A stretch of DNA of 64,000 bases from Mycobacterium sp. 050128 (GTDB lineage Bacteria > Actinomycetota > Actinomycetes > Mycobacteriales > Mycobacteriaceae). Each line of letters starts with the position of its first letter. The stretch's first letter is position 1. The stretch lies in the NCBI RefSeq assembly GCF_036409155.1, contig NZ_JAZGLW010000001.1:3410001-3474000 (forward strand), written 5' to 3'. A program made the translations under genes and the position numbers. A model generated the notes under the pieces. That model ran no database searches. It was not told the origin of the DNA and saw nothing but the letters and a program-made list of their open reading frames with translations. This document shows positions 57,089 through 64,000 of the stretch, one piece after another.

Positions 57089-57162
57089 CGGGGTGTAGCG
57101 CAGCTTGGTAGCGCATCCGCTTTGGGAGCGGAAGGCCGCAGGTTCAAATCCTGTCACCCCGA
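57089..57162 (+). tRNA. tRNA-Pro (anticodon TGG)
   Basis: The plus strand gives acceptor CGGGGTG/CACCCCG, D arm AGCGCAGCTTGGTAGCGC, anticodon loop TTTGGGA (TGG) and T arm GGTTCAAATCC. CCA is encoded at 57163-57165. It lies 43 bp before the tig start and could share its upstream promoter region. Confidence 0.95.
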
Positions 57163-57205
57163 CCACGCGCCGCACCACCGAATACAAGGAACGAGGAGCA
57201 CACCC

Positions 57206-58597
57206 GTGAAGAGCAGCGTCGAGCAGTTGAGCCCCACCCGGGTGCGCATCAACGTGGAGGTGCCGTTCACCGAACTCGAGCCCGACTTCCAGCGCGCTTA
57301 CAAGGAGCTGGCCAGGCAGGTCCGGCTGCCCGGGTTCCGGCCCGGCAAGGTGCCGATGAAGTTGCTGGAGGCGCGCTTCGGCCGCGAGGAGATGCTCGAC
57401 CAGGTCGTCAACGAGGCGCTGCCCACTCGATATGGACAAGCGGTCACCGAGACCGAGGTGCATCCGATCGGCCGGCCCGAAATCGAGGTGACCAAGAAGG
57501 AGTACGGCGGGGACCTCGCATTCACCGCCGAGGTCGATGTCCGTCCCAAGATCACCCTCCCGGACCTCAGTGCGCTGAAGGTGTCGGTGGATCCCATCGC
57601 GGTCAGCGACGACGACGTCGACGCCGAGCTGCAGTCGCTGCGGGCCCGGTTCGGCACCCTGACCGGTGTGGATCGTCCGGCGGCCGAGGGCGACTTCGTC
57701 TCGATCGACCTGTCGGCGACGATCGAGGGCGAGGAGATTCCGGGCGCCGCCGCCCAGGGCATGTCGCATGAGGTTGGCTCCGGCCGGCTGATCGAGGGCC
57801 TCGACGACGCGATCGTCGGCCTGTCCGTCGACGAGTCCAAGGAATTCACCGCCAAGCTGGCCACCGGCGAACATGCCGGCAAGGACGCGCAGGTGACCGT
57901 GACCGTCAAGACGATCAAGCAACGCGAACTGCCCGAGCCCGATGACGAATTCGCGCAATTGGCAAGCGAATTCGACACGATCGACGAGTTACGCAGCAAC
58001 CTGCGCGACCAGGTGGCCAACCTCAAGCGCGCCGAGCAGGCGGGCAAGATCCAGGAAGCCACGATGGACGCCCTGCTCGAGCAGGTCGACGTGCCACTGC
58101 CGGAGGGCATCGTCGCCGAGCAGTTCGACAGCGCCATGCACGGCGCCATCGACAGCGTCAACCATGACGAAGCCAAGTTCGCCGAGGTGCTTGCCGAACA
58201 GGGCAAGACGCGCGAGGAGTTCGAAACCGAGACGCGTACCGCGGTAGAGAAGGACGTCCAGCGCCAGCTGTTGTTCGACGCGCTGGCCGATGAATTGGAA
58301 GTCCAGGTCGGCCAGGATGACCTGACCGAGCGACTGGTGGCCACATCGCGGCAGTACGGCATCGAGCCGCAACAGCTGTTCTCCTACCTTCAGGAAAACA
58401 ACCAGCTGCCGGCCATGTTCGCGGATGTGCGGCGTGGTCTGGCGATCGCCGCGGTGGTCTCCAAGGCGACGGTCACCGACACCGACGGCAACCCCATCGA
58501 CACGAGCGAGTTCTTCCCGGACCGCACCAAGAACGACGCCGATGCGCAGGACGCAGAGGACGCCGACGACGCGGCCGAAGAGTCCAGCGAGGAATGA
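57206..58597 (+). CDS. tig: Trigger factor
   Basis: This 463-residue ribosome-bound chaperone folds nascent chains. The N-terminal ribosome-binding domain includes [19 protein letters not shown] (the GFRxGK signature). A PPIase FKBP-like domain follows (about 160-240, [15 protein letters not shown]), then the helical substrate-binding domain and an acidic tail. The GTG at 57206 has GAGGAG upstream. It precedes clpP1 and clpP2, as in M. tuberculosis, linking folding and degradation. Confidence 0.96.
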   Translation: MKSSVEQLSPTRVRINVEVPFTELEPDFQRAYKELARQVRLPGFRPGKVPMKLLEARFGREEMLDQVVNEALPTRYGQAVTETEVHPIGRPEIEVTKKEYGGDLAFTAEVDVRPKITLPDLSALKVSVDPIAVSDDDVDAELQSLRARFGTLTGVDRPAAEGDFVSIDLSATIEGEEIPGAAAQGMSHEVGSGRLIEGLDDAIVGLSVDESKEFTAKLATGEHAGKDAQVTVTVKTIKQRELPEPDDEFAQLASEFDTIDELRSNLRDQVANLKRAEQAGKIQEATMDALLEQVDVPLPEGIVAEQFDSAMHGAIDSVNHDEAKFAEVLAEQGKTREEFETETRTAVEKDVQRQLLFDALADELEVQVGQDDLTERLVATSRQYGIEPQQLFSYLQENNQLPAMFADVRRGLAIAAVVSKATVTDTDGNPIDTSEFFPDRTKNDADAQDAEDADDAAEESSEE

Positions 58598-58714
58598 CCC
58601 GACCGTGACGCTGTGAGCGAACGCGCCCGCTTCAGGGGTGCGTGGCCGCGAAACGGTGCGCTTGGTTGGTTAGTGTCGTGAGTACGGATCGCAAAGAAAG
58701 CAGGTAACCCAGTC

Positions 58715-59314
58715 GTGACTGATATGCGTTCGAATTCGGTGGGTCTCAACCTCACGGACTCGGTCTATGAGCGCTTGCTCTCGGAGCGCATCATCTTCCT
58801 GGGTTCGGAGGTGAACGACGAGGTCGCCAACCGGTTGTGCGCGCAGATTCTGCTGCTCGCCGCCGAGGATGGCGACAAGGACATCAACCTCTACATCAAC
58901 TCCCCGGGTGGTTCGATCAGTGCGGGGATGGCGATCTACGACACGATGGTGCTGGCGCCGTGCGACATTGCCACTTACGCGATGGGCATGGCCGCCTCGA
59001 TGGGTGAGTTCCTGTTGGCGGCGGGGACCAAGGGCAAGCGCTACGCGCTGCCGCACGCCCGCATCCTGATGCACCAGCCGCTAGGCGGGGTGACCGGTAG
59101 CGCGGCCGACATCGCCATCCAGGCCGAGCAGTTCCACGTCATCAAGAAGGAGATGTTCCGGCTCAACGCCGAGTTCACCGGCCAGTCGATCGAACGCATC
59201 GAGGCCGACTCCGATCGCGACCGGTGGTTCACCGCGCCGGAGGCCCTGGAATACGGCTTCGTCGACCACATCATCACCCGCGCTGCCCACATCACCAATG
59301 GAGAAGCCCGATGA
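58715..59314 (+). CDS. clpP1: ATP-dependent Clp protease subunit ClpP1
   Basis: The 199-residue peptidase subunit has catalytic Ser in [15 protein letters not shown], His in [11 protein letters not shown] and Asp in ADSDRDRWF. In mycobacteria ClpP1 and ClpP2 form a mixed two-ring 14-mer that is active only together. The GTG at 58715 is preceded by AAAGCAGG; an ATG at 58724 is an internal alternative. Its stop overlaps clpP2 (ATGA), coupling subunit ratio. Confidence 0.96.
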   Translation: MTDMRSNSVGLNLTDSVYERLLSERIIFLGSEVNDEVANRLCAQILLLAAEDGDKDINLYINSPGGSISAGMAIYDTMVLAPCDIATYAMGMAASMGEFLLAAGTKGKRYALPHARILMHQPLGGVTGSAADIAIQAEQFHVIKKEMFRLNAEFTGQSIERIEADSDRDRWFTAPEALEYGFVDHIITRAAHITNGEAR

Positions 59315-59955
59315 GTCCCCAGCACCCCGAAACCCAGCCCCAGGCGCGCTACATTCTGCCGTCGTTCATCGAGCACTCGAGCTTCGGCGTCAAGGAGTCC
59401 AACCCGTACAACAAGCTGTTCGAGGAACGCATCATCTTCCTCGGCGTGCAGGTCGACGACGCCTCGGCGAACGACATCATGGCGCAGCTGCTGGTGTTGG
59501 AGTCGTTGGACCCCGACCGCGACATCACCATGTACATCAACTCGCCCGGTGGCGGATTCACCTCGCTGATGGCGATTTACGACACCATGCAGTACGTGCG
59601 CGCCGACATCCAGACGGTGTGCCTGGGTCAGGCCGCCTCGGCCGCGGCGGTGCTGCTGGCCGCCGGCACGCCGGGTAAGCGGATGGCGCTGCCCAACGCG
59701 CGGGTGCTGATCCACCAGCCGTCGCTGCAGGGTGTGATCCAGGGGCAGTTCTCCGACCTGGAGATCCAGGCCGCCGAGATCGAGCGGATGCGCACCTTGA
59801 TGGAGACCACGCTGGCCCGGCACACCAACAAGGAGCCCTCGGTCATCCGCAAGGACACCGACCGGGACAAGATCCTGACCGCCCAAGACGCGAAGGACTA
59901 CGGGATCATCGACACCGTTCTCGAGTACCGCAAGCTTTCGGCGCAGACCGCCTAA
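59311..59955 (+). CDS. clpP2: ATP-dependent Clp protease subunit ClpP2
   Basis: The 214-residue product is the partner of ClpP1 and carries the face that docks ClpX and ClpC1. Catalytic Ser is in [14 protein letters not shown], His in LIHQPSLQG and Asp in KDTDRDKI. The N-terminal propeptide [19 protein letters not shown] is normally processed. It starts inside the clpP1 stop. Confidence 0.96.
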   Translation: MSPQHPETQPQARYILPSFIEHSSFGVKESNPYNKLFEERIIFLGVQVDDASANDIMAQLLVLESLDPDRDITMYINSPGGGFTSLMAIYDTMQYVRADIQTVCLGQAASAAAVLLAAGTPGKRMALPNARVLIHQPSLQGVIQGQFSDLEIQAAEIERMRTLMETTLARHTNKEPSVIRKDTDRDKILTAQDAKDYGIIDTVLEYRKLSAQTA

Positions 59956-60389
59956 CGCGAAAGTCCCGTCGGCGCCGCGATGGCTTCTATGTCCAGCGCC
60001 TCGCCCTCGACGACGCGGGTCGGACAGGTCGTGACCGTGTGCTTACCGCTCGGTGTCCAGGCCGCCGTCGCTGATCAGGACCGATTCGGCCGCCCTGAAA
60101 ATTCCCCCGGCCAATCCCACCTGGCCACTGTATGGTGGTGGCCTGGCAACCAGCCCGTTTGGTGTATCAGCCTCGGTGGGGTAACGACCGCGACACGCCA
60201 AAGACACGGAAAGCGCGTCTGCGGCAGTGACGGGGGTTGTCGGGCTATATGTTTTCGGACAGGCATGAATACCACCGACGCGATTCGGCGCTAATGGTCG
60301 CGGCGGGCCCGATCCAACGGGTAGCGTCGGGGGAATACATGCGGCACGTTAAAAGACGTACGGCAACAGGAAGTAGGCACTGAGGCACC
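59956..60389. other. clpP2-clpX gap containing the mmuM relic
   Basis: In M. tuberculosis this gap holds jefA and mmuM on the opposite strand. Here only 434 bp remain. The left-centre part is the mmuM fragment (60016-60120). Next to clpP2, 59952-60015 read on the minus strand gives [20 protein letters not shown], which I cannot assign. The right part should contain the clpX promoter; TATATG near 60247 is a weak -10 candidate. Confidence 0.6.
60016..60120 (-). pseudogene. mmuM: Decayed N-terminus of homocysteine S-methyltransferase MmuM
   Basis: From a GTG at 60120 the minus strand reads ...RAAESVLISDGGLDTER, then an in-frame TAA (60043-60045), then AHGHDLSDP, after which similarity ends. Rv2458 (MmuM) as I remember it begins with SVLISDGGLATELEARGHDLSDPLW. 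The order on both sides of the stop is therefore the mmuM start, interrupted by a nonsense codon and then truncated. Orientation and position also match mmuM, opposite to clpX. The gene is non-functional. Confidence 0.75.
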
Positions 60390-61670
60390 ATGGCGCGCAT
60401 CGGAGACGGCGGTGATCTGCTGAAGTGCTCGTTCTGCGGAAAGAGTCAGAAGCAGGTCAAGAAACTCATTGCGGGCCCGGGGGTCTACATCTGCGATGAG
60501 TGCATCGATCTTTGTAACGAGATCATCGAAGAGGAGCTGGCTGACGCCGACGACGTCAAGCTCGACGAGCTCCCCAAGCCCGCTGAGATCCGCGAGTTCC
60601 TCGAGGGCTACGTGATCGGGCAGGACACCGCCAAGCGCACGCTGGCCGTCGCGGTCTACAACCACTACAAGCGGATTCAGGCCGGCGAAAAGGGTCGTGA
60701 CTCCCGGTGCGAGCCGGTCGAGCTGACCAAATCCAACATCTTGATGCTCGGTCCCACCGGCTGCGGCAAGACCTACCTGGCCCAGACGCTGGCCAAGATG
60801 CTCAACGTGCCGTTCGCCATCGCGGACGCCACCGCGCTGACCGAAGCCGGTTACGTCGGCGAGGACGTCGAGAACATTCTGCTCAAGCTGATCCAGGCCG
60901 CCGACTACGACGTCAAGCGTGCCGAGACCGGCATCATCTACATCGACGAAGTGGACAAGATCGCCCGCAAGAGCGAGAACCCGTCGATCACTCGCGATGT
61001 CTCCGGCGAGGGCGTGCAGCAGGCCCTGCTGAAAATTCTGGAGGGCACGCAGGCGTCGGTTCCCCCGCAGGGCGGCCGCAAGCACCCGCACCAGGAGTTC
61101 ATCCAGATCGACACCACCAACGTGCTGTTCATCGTCGCGGGTGCGTTCGCCGGCCTGGAGAAGATCATCTACGAGCGCGTCGGCAAGCGCGGCCTGGGCT
61201 TCGGCGCCGAGGTTCGCTCCAAGGCCGAGATCGACACCACCGATCACTTCGCCGACGTGATGCCCGAGGACCTGATCAAGTTCGGTCTGATCCCCGAGTT
61301 CATCGGCCGGCTCCCGGTCGTCGCCTCGGTCACCAACCTCGACATGGAGTCGCTGGTCAAGATCCTCTCGGAGCCCAAGAACGCGTTGGTCAAGCAGTAC
61401 ACGCGGCTCTTCGAGATGGACGGCGTGGAGCTGGAATTCAGCGACGACGCGCTCGAGGCGATCGCCGACCAGGCGATCCACCGCGGCACCGGCGCCCGCG
61501 GCTTGCGCGCCATCATGGAGGAAGTCCTGCTGCCGGTGATGTACGACATCCCGAGCCGCGACGACGTCGCCAAAGTGGTGGTCACCAAGGAGACCGTGCA
61601 GGACAACGTCTTGCCGACGATCGTGCCGCGCAAGCCGTCGCGCACCGAGCGCCGCGACAAGAGCGCCTAG
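60390..61670 (+). CDS. clpX: ATP-dependent Clp protease ATP-binding subunit ClpX
   Basis: The 426-residue AAA+ unfoldase feeds ClpP1P2. The N-terminal zinc-binding domain has CSFCGKSQ and CDECIDLC. Walker A is [11 protein letters not shown], Walker [10 protein letters not shown], the pore loop GYVGED, the RKH-type loop [10 protein letters not shown], the ClpP-docking GLGFG loop follows VGKRG, and sensor 2 lies in [13 protein letters not shown]. Length and sequence match Rv2457c. AGGCACTGAGGCACC precedes the ATG. Confidence 0.97.
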   Translation: MARIGDGGDLLKCSFCGKSQKQVKKLIAGPGVYICDECIDLCNEIIEEELADADDVKLDELPKPAEIREFLEGYVIGQDTAKRTLAVAVYNHYKRIQAGEKGRDSRCEPVELTKSNILMLGPTGCGKTYLAQTLAKMLNVPFAIADATALTEAGYVGEDVENILLKLIQAADYDVKRAETGIIYIDEVDKIARKSENPSITRDVSGEGVQQALLKILEGTQASVPPQGGRKHPHQEFIQIDTTNVLFIVAGAFAGLEKIIYERVGKRGLGFGAEVRSKAEIDTTDHFADVMPEDLIKFGLIPEFIGRLPVVASVTNLDMESLVKILSEPKNALVKQYTRLFEMDGVELEFSDDALEAIADQAIHRGTGARGLRAIMEEVLLPVMYDIPSRDDVAKVVVTKETVQDNVLPTIVPRKPSRTERRDKSA

Positions 61671-62015
61671 CCAACACGGCTGTTGTGGTCGGGTAGTCCC
61701 GGCCAATTCCGGTGGGACGCCTGGATTGGCGTCCGAAGAACAACGCTCCGGACAACGGCCGATTACGGTTCGATATCGACGTGACCAAAACCACAGTTTT
61801 GTGTCGTACTCGTCGGTAGCCCTCGCTGACTACGTGTTTTGCTTAAGATATTGGTAAGTACGCGTAGCCCAGGACGTCCTTCCGACCCGAAAACCAGTGC
61901 AATAATTGGTACTGCCAGTCTCATACAATCGTGTGAGGGTGGGACTCCCTTTGACGGCGCGTAACCTGAAGCTTCGGCAGAGTGCCTGTCCGGTTAACAA
62001 ATGGAAGGCGGAGAC
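61671..62015. other. clpX-korA intergenic region
   Basis: These 345 bp take the place of the MFS gene Rv2456c, which I recall lying between clpX and korA in M. tuberculosis. No remnant of it is recognised. An AT-rich part (61835-61930, with TTTTGCTTAAGATATTGG and CATACAATCG) probably contains the korA promoter. No ORF or RNA gene seen. Confidence 0.45.
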
Positions 62016-63959
62016 GTGGATTTGAACGGCAGTGGAGCCGGGTCAGATTCTCATGGCGGGTCCGCGGACCGTCAACGCCTGGAACAGGTCGTCATCCGAT
62101 TCGCCGGTGACTCCGGCGACGGTATGCAGCTGACCGGTGACCGGTTCACCTCCGAGGCCGCGCTCTTCGGCAACGACCTCGCGACCCAGCCGAACTATCC
62201 CGCCGAGATCCGAGCCCCCGCAGGCACATTGCCCGGTGTCTCGTCATTCCAGATTCAAATCGCCGACTATGACATCCTGACCGCCGGCGACCGGCCCGAC
62301 GTGCTCGTCGCGATGAACCCGGCCGCGTTGAAGGCCAACATCGGCGACCTGCCGCGCGGCGGAATGGTGATCGCGAACTCCGACGAATTCACCAAGCGCA
62401 ACCTGACCAAGGTCGGTTACGTAGCAAATCCACTGGAGACCGACGAGCTGTCCGACTACGTGGTGCACTCCGTCGCGATGACCACGTTGACGCTCGGCGC
62501 CGTCGAGACGATCGGCGCGACCAAGAAAGACGGGCAGCGCGCCAAGAACATGTTCGCCCTCGGCCTGCTGTCATGGATGTACGGGCGACCGATCCAGACC
62601 AGCGAGAACTTCATCAGGGAGAAGTTCGTCCGTAAGCCCGACGTCGCCGAGGCCAACGTGCTTGCGCTCAAGGCGGGCTGGAACTACGGTGAAACCACCG
62701 AGGCCTTCGGCACCACGTATGAGGTGTCCCGGGCGACCTTGCCCACCGGTGAATACCGCCAGATCTCCGGCAACACCGCGCTGGCCTACGGCATCGTCGC
62801 GGCCGGCCAGCTGTCCGGCATTCAGGTCATGCTCGGCAGCTACCCGATCACTCCGGCGTCGGACATCCTGCACGAGCTGTCTAAGCACAAAAACTTCAAC
62901 GTCATCACCTTCCAGGCCGAGGACGAGATCGGCGGTATCTGCGCCGCGATCGGTGCTTCCTACGGCGGCGCGTTGGGAGTGACCAGCACCTCCGGGCCGG
63001 GCATCTCGCTCAAGTCCGAGGCGCTCGGCCTGGCCGTGATGACCGAACTGCCGCTGCTGGTCATCGACGTGCAGCGAGGTGGACCGTCGACCGGTCTGCC
63101 CACCAAGACCGAGCAGGCCGACCTGCTGCAGGCGCTATACGGCCGCAACGGGGAGTCGCCGGTGGCGGTGCTGGCGCCGCGGTCGCCGTCCGACTGCTTT
63201 GAGACCGCGCTGGAGGCGGTGCGCATCGCGGTGTCCTACCACACGCCGGTGATCCTGCTGTCCGACGGCGCCATCGCCAACGGCTCGGAGCCGTGGAAGA
63301 TCCCGGACGTCTCGACGCTGAAGCCGATCACGCATACCTTCGCCAAGCCCGACGAGCCCTTCCAGCCTTACGCGCGGGACCCGGAGACGCTGGCCCGCCA
63401 GTTCGCCGTTCCGGGCACGCCGGGTCTGGAACACCGGATCGGCGGCCTGGAGGCCGCAAACGGTTCGGGCGCAATCTCTTACGAGCCGGTCAACCACGAC
63501 CTGATGGTTCGGCTGCGCCAGGCCAAGATCGACGGCATCTCGGTGCCCGACCTGGAGGTCGACGACCCGACCGGTGACGCCGAGCTGTTGCTGATCGGCT
63601 GGGGCAGCTCGTACGGTCCGATCGGTGAAGCCTGCCGGCGCGCGCGGCGCAAGGGCATCAAGGTCGCCCACGCCCACCTGCGTTATCTCAATCCGTTCCC
63701 CGCCAACCTCGGCGACGTGCTGCGTCGGTACCCGAGGGTGGTGGCACCGGAGATGAACCTGGGTCAGCTGGCGATGCTGCTGCGCGCCAAGTACCTGGTC
63801 GACGTGCAGTCGGTCACCAAGGTGCACGGCGTTGCCTTCCTCGCCGACGAGGTCGTACGGGTCATCCGCGGAGCACTGGCAGGATCACTGGCCGAGATCG
63901 AGCAAGACAAAGCGATGGTCGCCAGAATGGCGGCAGCAACGGTGGGAGCTAACGCATGA
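62016..63959 (+). CDS. korA: 2-oxoglutarate:ferredoxin oxidoreductase alpha subunit (KorA)
   Basis: The 647-residue fused gamma-alpha subunit makes succinyl-CoA and reduced ferredoxin from 2-oxoglutarate with KorB, a CoA-dependent route used beside the oxidative TCA branch. The N-terminal gamma-type domain has IRFAGDSGDGMQLTGDRFT. The alpha domain has GSYPITPASDILHELSKHK, TFQAEDEIGGICAAIGASYGG and TSTSGPGISLKSEALGLAVM. It matches Rv2455c. The GTG at 62016 is chosen because GGAAGG lies seven bases upstream; ATG 62001 is in frame. korB should follow beyond the window. Confidence 0.93.
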   Translation: MDLNGSGAGSDSHGGSADRQRLEQVVIRFAGDSGDGMQLTGDRFTSEAALFGNDLATQPNYPAEIRAPAGTLPGVSSFQIQIADYDILTAGDRPDVLVAMNPAALKANIGDLPRGGMVIANSDEFTKRNLTKVGYVANPLETDELSDYVVHSVAMTTLTLGAVETIGATKKDGQRAKNMFALGLLSWMYGRPIQTSENFIREKFVRKPDVAEANVLALKAGWNYGETTEAFGTTYEVSRATLPTGEYRQISGNTALAYGIVAAGQLSGIQVMLGSYPITPASDILHELSKHKNFNVITFQAEDEIGGICAAIGASYGGALGVTSTSGPGISLKSEALGLAVMTELPLLVIDVQRGGPSTGLPTKTEQADLLQALYGRNGESPVAVLAPRSPSDCFETALEAVRIAVSYHTPVILLSDGAIANGSEPWKIPDVSTLKPITHTFAKPDEPFQPYARDPETLARQFAVPGTPGLEHRIGGLEAANGSGAISYEPVNHDLMVRLRQAKIDGISVPDLEVDDPTGDAELLLIGWGSSYGPIGEACRRARRKGIKVAHAHLRYLNPFPANLGDVLRRYPRVVAPEMNLGQLAMLLRAKYLVDVQSVTKVHGVAFLADEVVRVIRGALAGSLAEIEQDKAMVARMAAATVGANA

Positions 63960-64000
63960 CGCGCGACGCGACGATGCAGTGGGGGCACCGCCCGCTTGCG

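Noticed and set aside
59952..60015. RidA-like C-terminus (VVEGEALDIEAIAAP) on the minus strand
   Set aside because: The similarity is short and generic, and the upstream sequence belongs to the mmuM relic; left unassigned.
63956..64000. Possible korB start overlapping the korA stop (ATGA)
   Set aside because: Only 15 codons are visible (MTRDATMQWGHRPLA) and they do not resemble a KorB N-terminus; the sequence looks more like intergenic repeat-type DNA, so korB probably begins beyond the window.

Overview
The window is high-GC chromosomal DNA from a Mycobacterium, most likely a slow-growing non-tuberculous species. The evidence is gene content: a PPE protein, an LdtMt2-type L,D-transpeptidase, corynebacterial mycolate reductase, mycothiol-type DsbA protein, PlsB2, the 180-kDa NAD-glutamate dehydrogenase and ClpP1/ClpP2/ClpX. 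Gene order follows the M. tuberculosis segment Rv2518c to Rv2455c read backwards, with several local insertions and deletions. Gene names and Rv numbers come from my memory of those proteins; no search was run.

Region 1 (1-3.2 kb): the start of a DUF3556 membrane protein, then a 2.7-kb cassette bounded by a perfect 34-bp direct repeat of the 3' half of tRNA-Lys. The cassette carries one large gene. It joins a trypsin-like protease domain, an S1/P1-nuclease-like zinc motif and a Lys/Arg-rich tail. No integrase is visible. I consider this the most unusual locus.

Region 2 (3.2-13 kb): envelope and housekeeping genes. These are ldtB, an MFS-cyclic-nucleotide-binding fusion, a 37-residue Cys-containing exported peptide, tRNA-His with a strong terminator, orn, a HerA-like ATPase, mycolate reductase, an MFS permease and an MmpS-like anchored protein.

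Region 3 (12.3-19.3 kb): the TetR repressor bkaR diverges from accD1-accA1-fadE19-hydratase-citE, a leucine/itaconate catabolic operon joined by ATGA and GTGA overlaps. Three TTAA-type palindromes lie between them. The fadD35/scoA/scoB genes found at this site in M. tuberculosis are absent.

Region 4 (19.4-28.2 kb): accessory genes. These include an SDR relic, exported proteins, a BASS transporter, a crotonase lacking both usual glutamates, a DUF2993 protein, a cutinase, and a PPE protein whose C-terminal domain is duplicated as a separate gene next door, then tRNA-Arg.

Region 5 (28.3-46 kb): lipid genes lipQ, WS/DGAT, plsC and plsB2 (the last three overlapping), a CopD-CtaG membrane protein, a truncated DUF222 relic, ssbB, ettA, gdh, a hotdog thioesterase and an Rv2474c-like gene.

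Region 6 (46-57 kb): an FAD oxidoreductase that may be acquired, aglA, glbO, an HNH nuclease, small membrane/exported proteins, pepN, the Rv2466c-type DsbA protein with a CPWA site, rpiB, nei and lipP, then tRNA-Gly and tRNA-Pro.

Region 7 (57.2-64 kb): tig-clpP1-clpP2, a decayed mmuM remnant where mmuM and jefA would be expected, clpX, and korA running to the window edge.
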